Both the position numbers and the translations under genes were made by a program. Positions 46,525 through 57,240 of a stretch of 64,000 nucleotides of DNA are shown piece by piece. Positions within the stretch are counted from its first letter, which is position 1. Each line of letters opens with the position of its first letter. Source of the DNA: Symbiodinium natans (lineage: Eukaryota; Sar; Dinophyceae; Suessiales; Symbiodiniaceae); the NCBI GenBank assembly GCA_905221605.1, contig CAJNDS010002619.1:122001-186000 (forward strand), read 5' to 3'. Under the pieces are notes generated by a model. It was not told where the DNA came from and did not search any database. It was given only the letters and a program-made list of their open reading frames with translations.

Positions 46525-47106
46525 CTACCACGGCCAAAAGAAGTGATAGGGGAATTGTTCACACTCACACAGTTCACGGGCAATGACTGTTGCTCTTGGC
46601 GTTAAGACCTGGAGCAATGCATATACCCTACCCCATCCAGTTTTGTGCCCGATTAAAGCCCCGACAACTCTTGAAGACCACTTGGGAGTCAAAGAAAAGT
46701 GCTCTGAAAGTGACTGGGCAAGCGCACGTTCTCCAACGCACGAGATGGCCCGGAGATTTGATGAACTTATTTTCCATTCCATTAGCACGGTAGCGCGAGG
46801 TTGAGTGGCAGCGTCTAGCCTTGCAATGACTTCAATGAGAGTCCATGCAAGTAGGAGTTTTTCCTCATCCAGATCTTCGACGATCTCGTGAATGATCTGC
46901 GGATTACCAAAGGAGACACCTCGATATAAACGATCCTTATGGTACGGGGAAAGGGCTTCGTTCGACTTGCTTTCCTCTAAGAGAGCCACTAGGATCCCTC
47001 CCGCTGCAGCAGGGAGGACTGTGGGCTCGAAGTCAGCTGTGCTGGAGTGACCACCAATGGCTTCATGGTAACGCCAAGCCAGGAGGCGGCGTGTGGCGGC
47101 AAGCAT
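46525..47106 (-). CDS. Unknown 193-aa protein, block 2 copy
   Basis: Copy of 6721-7302. First ATG at 47106 (the frame is open from a GTG at 47130). Spliced-leader-like relic at 47139-47149. Same length in both blocks. Confidence 0.55.
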   Translation of the reverse strand: MLAATRRLLAWRYHEAIGGHSSTADFEPTVLPAAAGGILVALLEESKSNEALSPYHKDRLYRGVSFGNPQIIHEIVEDLDEEKLLLAWTLIEVIARLDAATQPRATVLMEWKISSSNLRAISCVGERALAQSLSEHFSLTPKWSSRVVGALIGHKTGWGRVYALLQVLTPRATVIARELCECEQFPYHFFWPW

Positions 47107-47196
47107 GTTTGGTTGTGCCCGGGCGTTCACAACTGATCTGAGCCAAAGGCGCCGCCATCACGAAAGAGGGAGGGTGGTTGAAATGAACTACACGCA

Positions 47197-50100
47197 TCAC
47201 AACGAGGGGGGTGTTACCCACAATCGCCTACGCGGAACAGCTGTAACATCAACGCGTCTCCTTTTATCATCTCTTTGCCTCTCGACCTCTAGTATATCCT
47301 GAACTTCCAGGATAAGGCGCTTGGACACCCTGTTGGTGGTTGCCTTTGGGTGCTTTGGGAGAGCGGGGTTATGACACGCGATACCCACAGCATTTAACTC
47401 ATCAACTGCCGCATTAAATTCACTCTTCGTGGCGGTAACAGCAAAGACATCTTGTAGGCTAGCAAATTCCTGGTTAGGTGTGACCTGTGGATGACATTGC
47501 TGCCCTGGATGAGCTGAACCAATGCTTCAGTAGCCCCTTCGATGAAGGGTGAAACTGCGTTTCTATTTTTGACGTACACCCCGTCATGTACCCAAAGCAC
47601 TGTGCCTGCGCAGTACGGGAGCATTGCAGCGAGCCCTTTTCGCATTACGAAGCTTTCCGCAGCTTCAAGTGCAAAAGTTGCCCAATTCCTGTTGTTGACC
47701 CTTGCATCCGGTTGGTAAAACGGGATTCCTTGCTGGATCATAACCTGGAGGGTAGCTTTAGCCTGCACTAAATGTGCAAGAAAACTTGCCAAGGCAGGGG
47801 GGATGGCATAAGCAGCAATACTCCCTTCATAAACATGCCGAAGGAATGCATTGCTGTCCATTCCGACAGCTCTTTGCAACAAGTGCTTGGTTTGTACTGT
47901 TTGTGCTTTGGGCGCACGTGCAAGGTGACTACTAAAAAGCTCCCTGGCTTCAAGCAACGTTGGGAGGGGTGGATGAGTAGGGCTGTGACATGCAAGGAGG
48001 CGCAAAAGCGTATAATGCGCACCTTTCATGTCGATTTCAATTGCGTTCGGCCCAATGGCTAAGAAACGTGTTAGCCTTTTACTCGTTTGCCAGTGCCTTA
48101 TGGCATAATATCTACCCTGTGGGTGCAATGATGGCCTTCGATACTGGACCAGCCCTGGCCACGCTGTATCAAGCTCGGGGGGGGGCTTGATCCGGTTGTA
48201 GAGGCAAAACCGCAAAAGCAGTTCCGGATTCCAAAGTGGGGGGGCCTCAAGAGAGATAATTTCAGCTCCGGAATGCAAGTCCTGTATAGCTTGCAGGTGC
48301 CATTGCTTGGAAGGTAACAGAATAGGCGGAAAGGATTCAGTGTTTATTTGCATATGAGGCTGACCCTCACCCGAGTCAAAGAAGACATCTTCATGAAGGG
48401 GTGCTTCGTAGCGGAGACTGTTAGCAGCGATTCCTGCCAGGTGGTCAGCGACTTTGTTGCCGACGCGAGGGACGTAAGACCAATGCACTGTAATGGGTGT
48501 ATGCGTTAATTTTTGCCACATGTTATCAAGTTTTCGCACTAGGTCTTCCCTGTGTAGTCTCAAGGCACCAGCAAAGTGCTTTACAATGTTGATGCAGTCT
48601 CCCTGAAGGATAACCTCCCTGATTTGATTGCTAGCAGCAAGAGATAAGGCCTTGTCTAACGTTGCGTCAGCGGCGCATATTTCTGCAAACATAGAGTCTG
48701 GACAAGGCTGGAGTGGGATGGCAATCGTTTCAAGAATTACCGGGACTGGTCCGGGCGACCATACGACACCACCCGCACCACCTATACCTTCTTGCACGTG
48801 ACAGCTGCCGTCAAATTGAGCAACAAGGTGGGTATCTTTGACAGGTTTTAACTCAACAATGAGTGGAGTACCTGCAGGGATCGGCCTTAATGCCGTAACT
48901 TTAAGGTGCAAATTGCCGCAATGACACATTTTAGGCCAAAGGGCAATATTAGGGACGCCAAGGGTCTGTTGATACATAGGTGCAAGCAAGTAATGCTGTG
49001 CATCTAATGTTGCCAAGACATCTCCTATATTGGCATTCCTGGGGGAGACGGTAATACCTTGGGCGCTTGCTTTAATTAAGGCAGAAAGGGGATGCTTGAC
49101 CTCGATATGGAGTCCTCCGTCGTTGCAACAGGGCTTGCAGCGTTCCGTGTCAACCCACCATGCCGGTAATGCTTTGGGAAGTAACACCCTCGGGATGGTG
49201 TTCCAAAGACGCGACGCGAGCTTGGGTATGTTACTGATGTGTTTTGCCCGTTGCGGTGTCTCACACCATCCAGGGTGCCAGGTACATTGCTGTTCCATGG
49301 TATATCTTCTTATGGTCGCAATCCATGCTAATAGGACGGCACAGAATTTCTTGTCAATCCCTCCTTCAATATCGATCTTAGAAAGGGCAGTGTGACACAG
49401 GGAGTCAAACGAGGCAGTGCCAGCATATCCCAATGTGACTAGTACAATGAAGAGGGAGGCTTTGGTGACAACGCAAGCCGTAAGCCAATGCTCGGTTGTG
49501 TTTGCTCCCAGCCCACAGAGCAGGCAGTGGCTTCGGATGAAAGTACACTGGTGCTCATTGGGTATAGCCGCTCTGTAAGTAATAGTTCTAACCGGAGCAC
49601 CAGGCATTGCCGCACATTGCAAGAGTGGTGCTTGGTTAACATCACAGCAAGGCAGCATGCAGCTGATGGTATGGGCAAGGTCATCAGGGCAGCTTTGGTT
49701 GAGATGACAGAGTTTGCAGACTGGCATGCTGCCGAACCCATTGTCATACCGGAGCTCTTTCCCTGTTTGTTTGCGTAGGCAGACTCTACATTGCTCGTCC
49801 CTAGAGGCATATTGCCTGTACACAAAATATGCATCGGCTTCTTCAACAATGGCCCATCTAAGTGCGTAGCAACGAGTGACATCAGAAGCTACGTTCTTTG
49901 GCGGGAGGTTTAGCGCAAGCAAAATGGCACATAGCTGTCTCTCATGTGCGTGGTTCGCGACTTTTTGTCGAAGATATCCTTGTGCCTGAACACAAGCAGC
50001 ATTGCGCAAAACTGCTCTAAGCGCAATTTGCGCCTGCTTGAGCTTGCGACTGCCTGAGTGAGGGCTCACTCGAGGCAGCGCAGCAGATAGGGCATCATGG

Positions 50101-51494
50101 CACTTGCTTTTGAACTGCTCAATGATTGGTGAGTCTCCTAGGGTGACTGATTTCTGAATGGCTTGCCTGGCTTGCACAAGCAACGAATGGTAGAAGGGAA
50201 GGTTGGCCGCATGCGCATTTTCAAGGTCATGCAGGATAACGTTTAAAGCCCATTTGCCTCTCCAGCGCAGCAATAGACCAACTTTAGATAAAATGGCGCC
50301 TATCTCAGGATCCATTGCCCTAGGCGCTTTGATAAAATCAAAAACGCCCGCCATATGTTTGGCCTGAATCCAGGGACGCCTTAAAATAGTTGAGCTGGTA
50401 ATAGCTAGTGCTTTGAGCATGTGCCTTTTGGTGAAGGCGTACAAGGAATTGCAAAAAAGGGGGCAAGAGGCAATGAAGGCCGTATGGAATTGAATCCTGG
50501 CAGGCATTGATGCAGTAAGGGAAAGAGCTTGTTTATTCCTTCTCAACATATTGCACAAGGCCTTATCAAGGATCAGCATGCGCAAGGAAACATCTGACAT
50601 TTTCCTTTGTCCAACCCAATGAATTTCATCAATAGACGTTGCTTGCTCCCATTCATATTTTGACACGCGGCCACGCAGGATAAAGCCCAACATTGTTGCA
50701 GTCTCAGCAATAATTTTAGACCCCCAAGGCGTCTTGTCGAGGAGAAGGATATCAGCAGTTTTGAAGGGTTTGTTGGTGAGAATAGAAGTTTTGCATTTGC
50801 ATTTGCAAGGCGATGCAATAATGCAAGCCAACAAAGCCTGGAAATTTTGCTGTTGTGTGCACATGCAAAGCAGCATATCGCGAGACAGGACGTAGCATTT
50901 GCTTCCGCTTACTAAGAGCAGTCCGTATTGCACGTCAAGCCTAGTCAGGGACATCCTCATTGCTTGGTCGAGGCTGTAGATGTTCTGTTGGAGCAGTAAG
51001 CACAAGGCTTGATGCAATGAGGGACCTCCAATGGTGAGAGTATTGCTCGGTGGAAGCTGTTTGGACTCAATCCATGCGACACCAAATTGGGCTATGCATG
51101 CTCTGACATCCCCAGGGAGAACCTGTAAAGAAATAAACCCTGCTTGGCTGCATTGGTGACGGAGAACTTGTAACCCCGCGCTGTGCACTGGTTCGAAAGT
51201 TCTTTGTGCCTTTTCCACCCAATGCAGGCCTTTAGAGGCAGCGCTGTTATCGTCCATGTAAGCCGTTAGTCTTATGAAGGAAGAAATGTCGTGCAGCGCC
51301 CAAATCAAGGGATCTAAGGCGAGACAGAAAAGGACAACAGAAGTCGCCCTTCCCATAGCAAGGCCTTGGTGGATGGAGATAGGCTCGAGTAAGAAACCTT
51401 GCACTTTATGCTGGGTGCGCCTCCCAAACATAAGGTGGATAACGTAGGCTTTGATCCAGGCAGGGGCAGCTCTTGCCGCTAAGCACTGACCCAC
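47197..51494 (-). pseudogene. ORF2 3' part: RT catalytic motif, RNase H, polymerase-like domain (block 2)
   Basis: Frame 51494-47394 encodes the RT palm (YMDD at about 51246-51260), the zinc-like Cys clusters, RNase H (FDGS; LQGDCIN; KVADHLAG) and the EIDMKGAHY/VLWVHDG domain. A 4-nt deletion near 47500 changes frame before the end; the last 64 codons remain open at 47388-47197 in the other frame. The 5' join to the endonuclease frame needs a one-base shift near 51480-51494. Otherwise it is nearly identical to block 1. Confidence 0.85.
50056..50071. repeat. GG-centred palindrome GAGTGAG-GG-CTCACTC
   Basis: Counterpart of 10258-10273. Confidence 0.9.
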
Positions 51495-53692
51495 CAGGGA
51501 TTCACCCGTTCAAAGGCCTTGGCAAAGTCGGAAAGCATGACTGTGTACTGGGCATCCTTGAGCTCCAAGTAGTGTTGCATTTGGGCATAATTTGCCTGTG
51601 GTTCTTTGAAGTGATTAAGAAGAGCCTGGGCAGGATGTAGCGAGTCTTTGAAAGACTCAGCGAGGACAGCGTAGATTGCGGAGTCAATGATTCGATCACA
51701 AGTATCGGGCATGTCTAGTGGCCTGTAGTTGTCCGCGTACGCACCCTTGTCAGCCTTGGGAATGAAGACTAAGGCCTGAAGCGGATGGTCAGCTTGAGAC
51801 AAGCACATCTCCCACATATGATCCCCAAGTAAGTTGGCAAAGTAACTCGGATTTTGCCTATAAAAGGCATAGGGCACACCATCGGGACCCGGGGAAGAAT
51901 CCTTGGTGGTAATAATGGCCTTGAAGATGATGCTTTCATCTGGTAAGTCAGCCGGCACGAAGGGGGCCCTTTGCGCATATGGCTGTAGGAGTTTGTCCCA
52001 CTGGTTATCGTATTGACAAGGGAAGTGGTGCCAAAAGGCTCTAGTTGCCCTTAGTGCAGCATCAAACTGACTCATAGATGTGATCAGCTGGCCATTTTCG
52101 CTTCTGACCTGTTGCGAATCGATGATTCGAGGGCAGATCTTCCTGAAGGCCTGCCACTTAATTTTAGACTTATCAACCTGCAAATCTCTTTGAGCAACCA
52201 AGGAACGAAGACTTGGTGAGGGGGCAATTTTCAGCTCTGCACCAAGGTGTAGCCGATTAAGCGCTTCTTGGATCCAATGTCTCGGGAGCTCGGCTGAACC
52301 ATTACCTGACGGCGTGAAAGGGGGTATGGTGATATGCCTGGCTAAAGATGTGACGGCGCTTGCGTTGACACCGACAGTCGCACCAGTGCTCCTGTCCAAG
52401 AGGCGTACCAACTTCCTAATTAATGCAACAATTGAGTTTCCAGCTTGGGCACGTAGGTTTGCATGCCACAAGAAACATGTGGCGTTTTGTGCGACTAGCG
52501 CGTCTGAAGGGCAGAGTTTTTGACCTTTGTTCTGCTCTTCAATCAAGCGGGCTTTAGTGCAATTGATTAGTTTACGAAGAAGAAGGTGCGAAGGGCTAGT
52601 CTCCGCAGCCTCAATGCCAGGCAAGTCAGTAGTAGCAGGTGGAACAGAAAAAGCTGCAGCAGGAACTGTCCGAACAGGTATCGCCGGGACATCTTTGTCA
52701 AGCTTATGCTTCGGCCGAAACCGAATTTTTACCAAGTGATGTCCTCCAGTTACTTTTTTGTGCTTCCATGAGACAGAACAGATCTTGGCGGACAAGTACA
52801 GCGAGCTGGAAATAAGGTAATGGTCAAGGTGGCTGCAGGTAGAGCCTTGTTCGAAAGTTGGCCCTTCAGACTTGCATTCAATCATGTCGCCTTGAGCAAG
52901 GAGATGTGCATACTCACCCTCCTTCTGCTGATTGACCGCATTGAAGTCCCCCCCAAGGACAACCACATGAGTTGCATCCTTGACAAAAGCACTAAGTGCA
53001 GGGAAAAGCTTCCCCCATTGATCAGGGTGCCAATAAACCGACAGGAGCCAGTAGCAGACAGACCGAAATCTGACCAGCACGGCAAGGGCAAAACCAGGCA
53101 CAAGGTCGACAGTTTCTACTACTTTATAGTCCTGTGGCAAACAGACAGCGACTCCTCCAGAGTGTCCAGATTCCTTCCAAATAGCGAGAGAGGCAATCGT
53201 ATTTATTCTGGCAGTTGCCTGTCTGAATCGGTGTAAGCAGGCAGCATTCCATTTGGTTTCCTGCAAGAGCACTGGCGTTTGGTGAGCCAACGCACCAATG
53301 GTACGAAGCTTGGCAAGACCAATAGTGTCAAAGGTACACAGCGAGGTAACGTTCCAACTAACGACCGCCTGCAGCTTGCACGGCTCCTTAGGGATCGTGT
53401 CGAAGTAAGGAACAAGCCTGTCAGCTATGAGATTCAGTGCAAGTTCAAGCTCTTCTGTTGGGAGCTGAGGGTTGATAGCAGCGATTAGGTTAAAAGGCCG
53501 GCTGTCATTGGCCATGAGAGCAAGCTTTAGCTCACGTGTTGTGGGATAGGTGAGTGGAAGGTTGTAGGCAAGGAGAATGCTGTTGAGGGATCTGACACGT
53601 GCGCGATGTCTACGACAAGCAACATAGGCATTGAGGTGATCAAGGAAGGTCGTAGACCTTGCCTTGATCACCACATTACGGATCGTCGTCAT
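51479..53692 (-). pseudogene. ORF2 5' part: APE-type endonuclease and RT fingers (block 2)
   Basis: The ATG at 53692 overlaps the ORF1 stop as ATGA. APE-type endonuclease features in order: VVSWNVTSL, LLQETKWN (Glu), GGVAVCL, VLGGDFNAV (Asp/Asn), SHLDHYL and GGHHLVKIRF (final His). These cut the target DNA in non-LTR retrotransposition. RT begins with KDSSPGPDGVPYAFY, LVFIPKAD, NYRPLDM and ends in SDFAKAFERVNPWW (motif A, catalytic Asp). The frame stops at 51479, one base out of frame with the YMDD part. This is the only copy in the window with the endonuclease. Confidence 0.85.
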
Positions 53693-56600
53693 AGGGGCAG
53701 AGGGTCCCGATGGACCCCATAGAAGCAATGGTAGACAGCAGGTTGCCGATCGTAGACATAAATGCGCAATGCCTTTTCTTGGGTGGGAATTGTGGAGGGG
53801 ATGCTGTTGTGGGTGACAGTCTGTTGATGCACCGTACCTTGCCTATATGTGGTGTAATGTGCACCTCGTGCATCAATACCAATATACACAGCTTGTCGAC
53901 ACGGTAGAGCAAGTTTAGCAAAGCAAGAGAAGTCGCGCAAGACCTCGCCAAGCCAGGCTTCATTAGAATTGCAATCTGAAGCAAAGGCTTTACTGGTATG
54001 ATTCTCAGTAAAGTATGGGGTTAAGAAGAGCGCAAAGAGTTCCCTTTGCTCAAGGTAAGGGGAACAAAGGATAGTATGGCCGTGCAGGTGTAAGGCAGCT
54101 TCATTACCCTCAAATATCAGACAAGGCGTTGGTAGCTGGCTGTTCTCTTGGATTACTTTGTGAAGGAAGGTGCCAGGGCTGGCTCCTCTTCGTTCAATGT
54201 CAACGACCTCAAAGATCGATGCTTGGGTAAGCGCATGCACAGTATCACGAGCCTGGGAGGCATTGAGCATTGCTAAGGCACAGTGATCATCTTGTTCGAC
54301 ATATAGGAAGAAGTCGACTGGTGGAGACTTCTTGCCAGCGTTAGCATCTTTCAAGTGCTGCACATGGAGGGTATTTTGCTGTCCCTTTACAAGGAGGAAT
54401 TGAGGGATGAACTCGTCTCTATGCGCGACAAACTCAAGGTGCAACGCTTTGAGAAAGCTGATCAAGCACCACCCTTGTGCAGGGAAGTCAAGAAAGTGTA
54501 AGGCAAACTTGGCACCGAGATTCGCAGCAGTCTCTCTGCACAAATTAGCCATGACATTGCGTCTCGATCCACACAAAAGCTTTAATTGAGGGTCAACAAT
54601 TTGCAAGACACGCTGGATGGCCGATGGGATTCCTTTTTCTTGCAGTAAGTCTTGCGTTTGATGGAATCGAGTTTCCGCCACAAAGGAAATTCCTCTAGGG
54701 ATGCCGGACGCGCTCTCTCTAATGCCTTGGAATTTACCTTGGCCGAAGGTGTACTCCAGAACAACAGGTTTATTGACAGTTAAACCTTGTTTGAGCCAGC
54801 CAACCGCATTAAGTTCATCGCATGGAAAAGGCGCATGAAACTTATGCGAAAACTTGTCTTGAAGCTTAACAGCTGTAGTAGCAGCAAGAACTTGTTGGCC
54901 ATAGCTAAGCCAGTATTGGAGAAACTGTGAGAGGGGAAGCGGTTTCCAATGACTGTCGGGGTTCTCATTCAGTAACTCTCGAAGGGATGTGTATTTGATC
55001 GCAGCTTTGAGAGCACCAGGGTAGAAGCAATTCCCAACAATGGAAGCAATACACATATCATTAATGTGTTCTTCCACATCAGCAAGCCAGATATCGAGCT
55101 CAGCATCTCTCAACATTTCCTTGTAGTGAGCAACCCTGAAAGGAGGAATGCCACTATCACCTATAAGGAAGGCATTTTCTGCACGGAGAAATTCGTAATT
55201 AGCTTCCGCAAAGCGATCCATTGCTGCAAGGCTTGGGATGTCCGCTTGAAGAGAAAGCTTCTGAACATCTGTGACAAAGCGCAGGCCAATGGGTCCATCA
55301 GGAACAAATTTTTCCCATTGTAGATTTGGAACCCCATTGGAGGTATTAGCCGCTTGTGAGAATTGCCTCTGGAAAGCTTCAGCTCCGCCGAAGCTGGGTA
55401 CATGGTAAAGAAGGGCAGAGGGGTGGTAAAAGTATGCAGCCAATCGAAGCCCCCTCTCGCGATCAAAGCGTTTGGGACGGAGCCAAGGCTTTAGCTTTTC
55501 GCCGGGGGGTTTTATTCCGCACATGTGTTCCGCAACAGGGCGCCATCCTTGGAACCACGGTGTGGGGCGGTTGCTGAGGGTGCCAATTTGCCCATATCTA
55601 GTGAAGAATTTCCTTTTCCTTTCAACATGGCCGAATGTAGCTCCAGCAATGTGATGGCAGCAACAATCACGTATTCCGAAGATCTGCTGAATGAAGTCCT
55701 GGTGTATGGGCTTCATAGACCCAGCATTTTCAAGGAAGATGTGCACGCACTGAAGGATACTGGGTTCAATGCTCTGGAATGCAAGCAAAATTGCGTATAA
55801 GACAAGCATGTGTTGCGAGCGGTCTCCCAGAAGTCCTAATCCACCTGAACTGGACCCTGCAACCGTGAGATCTTGGCAGGGGGAACCGGCGGGAATGATG
55901 ATGGCTGTTTTTTGTGGATGAATCCTTCCCAGGAAAGACAAACATTCACGCAGCAATCGGTAATCCTCTTTAAGCAGGGTCCAAACGTCATCGATTGCGA
56001 TCGATGGCACACGGTGCGAGTCAAGAGCCCACCTTTGGCTTTTGTCATAGTCATACTTGTGGCATATGAGGGCGCGAAGGACGCTGTCACTTTCTGCACT
56101 CACAGCCGCAACTGGTTGTTGCTTGAGGCATTCAACGGTGACAGCACGTGATATTCCGCATCCATCAAAAAGCGATAAGATGATGTAACGTTCAACACCA
56201 AGTGCGACCTGTATGCAGTCTTCCGACGAGACAGCATTACTTTGATTATTCCTGCTTCCAATTTTACCGTCTTTTCTCTTGGAGACAGGCTTGGCATTGT
56301 TAAGCTTATCGAGGCTTTTCTTGACTCTTCGCATCTGAGAATTAGAGCTCAAGTCAGACTTGGCTTTAAGGGGCTGGCTGCCCCTATCAGAGTCATTCTT
56401 CTCAGAGTTCAGCGCAGTTTGAACTTCATGTTGTTGCGGTCTCTGTTCCTCATCGGAATCAGTAGCAATGGAGTGCACTTCAGGAAGAGATGCATTATCA
56501 AGTTGTGTTGCCAAAGCAGTACTAGGGTCGGGTTGGAGACTGACACTGGCTTGGCGTTCTGACTCCTCATCGAATTTGCCCTTTTGGGCGAGAGTAAATT

Positions 56601-57240
56601 CAGTACCGCTTTGGCATTCCTGTGCTTGTGGCAGAAGATGGGCACAGGGCGGACTAGGCAAGCCAAAATCATCCTCTGAGGTGATGGTCATATAGGTTGC
56701 AGAAGGGACAGGGCTGCCCCAACTAGCAACCTTCGTTATTTTAGCTTGCTCAATAGTGTGTGCTTCACTACTGATATGCTGTTCTGCGTTTTCACTGGGA
56801 TCAGCATGATGCCGGATAATCTCATTAAAGGAGTTAATGAGAGCAGTGGCGGGGTAGAGCTGATTGACACAAACACTTCTGATGAAGATGGCTTCGATGT
56901 AGTGCTCAGCCTTAGTCAATAATGCCCACAAATTTTCTTTACGGACTCCATAGATTGAGTCATAAAGAAGAATTGAGTCTCCTGCTTGTTCTTTGGCATG
57001 GTGTAGCACTAAGTAGTGCTTAGCACTAGGATCATGCAGAACGAGTGCAACGACAATATATGCCTGCTGCATGACTGATACCGTACTGCCAAGAAAGCTT
57101 TGAATATCAGCCTCGCTTTTGCAGACTTGCGCAAGAGAGCTTTTCTGAATCTTCTGTGTGAGAAGGCAGAAGAAAGACGGAAGTCTTTGAATGACAAGTT
57201 TGCACGTGTCATTGCGAGGGCGCAATCGCAAGGTCAGCAA
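53689..57240 (-). CDS. ORF1 C-terminal part with DNMT3-like methyltransferase (block 2)
   Basis: 1183-aa open frame without an ATG at its 5' end (TTG at 57240); the start is an artefact of a 20-nt deletion near 57222. It contains the Ulp1-like His-Asp region, the charged linker and the methyltransferase with GSPCQDL at 55861-55900 and FLENAGS. It shows that the N-terminal region and the methyltransferase belong to one polyprotein, because the 77-nt segment lost in block 1 (56471-56547) is present here. The stop is at 53689, overlapping the ORF2 ATG. Confidence 0.8.
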   Translation of the reverse strand: MLTLRLRPRNDTCKLVIQRLPSFFCLLTQKIQKSSLAQVCKSEADIQSFLGSTVSVMQQAYIVVALVLHDPSAKHYLVLHHAKEQAGDSILLYDSIYGVRKENLWALLTKAEHYIEAIFIRSVCVNQLYPATALINSFNEIIRHHADPSENAEQHISSEAHTIEQAKITKVASWGSPVPSATYMTITSEDDFGLPSPPCAHLLPQAQECQSGTEFTLAQKGKFDEESERQASVSLQPDPSTALATQLDNASLPEVHSIATDSDEEQRPQQHEVQTALNSEKNDSDRGSQPLKAKSDLSSNSQMRRVKKSLDKLNNAKPVSKRKDGKIGSRNNQSNAVSSEDCIQVALGVERYIILSLFDGCGISRAVTVECLKQQPVAAVSAESDSVLRALICHKYDYDKSQRWALDSHRVPSIAIDDVWTLLKEDYRLLRECLSFLGRIHPQKTAIIIPAGSPCQDLTVAGSSSGGLGLLGDRSQHMLVLYAILLAFQSIEPSILQCVHIFLENAGSMKPIHQDFIQQIFGIRDCCCHHIAGATFGHVERKRKFFTRYGQIGTLSNRPTPWFQGWRPVAEHMCGIKPPGEKLKPWLRPKRFDRERGLRLAAYFYHPSALLYHVPSFGGAEAFQRQFSQAANTSNGVPNLQWEKFVPDGPIGLRFVTDVQKLSLQADIPSLAAMDRFAEANYEFLRAENAFLIGDSGIPPFRVAHYKEMLRDAELDIWLADVEEHINDMCIASIVGNCFYPGALKAAIKYTSLRELLNENPDSHWKPLPLSQFLQYWLSYGQQVLAATTAVKLQDKFSHKFHAPFPCDELNAVGWLKQGLTVNKPVVLEYTFGQGKFQGIRESASGIPRGISFVAETRFHQTQDLLQEKGIPSAIQRVLQIVDPQLKLLCGSRRNVMANLCRETAANLGAKFALHFLDFPAQGWCLISFLKALHLEFVAHRDEFIPQFLLVKGQQNTLHVQHLKDANAGKKSPPVDFFLYVEQDDHCALAMLNASQARDTVHALTQASIFEVVDIERRGASPGTFLHKVIQENSQLPTPCLIFEGNEAALHLHGHTILCSPYLEQRELFALFLTPYFTENHTSKAFASDCNSNEAWLGEVLRDFSCFAKLALPCRQAVYIGIDARGAHYTTYRQGTVHQQTVTHNSIPSTIPTQEKALRIYVYDRQPAVYHCFYGVHRDPLPL

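Noticed and set aside
51479-51494. Programmed frameshift in ORF2 between RT motifs A and C
   Set aside because: No in-phase slippery heptamer in the short overlap, and it would interrupt the RT palm. A one-base mutation or an assembly error is more likely.
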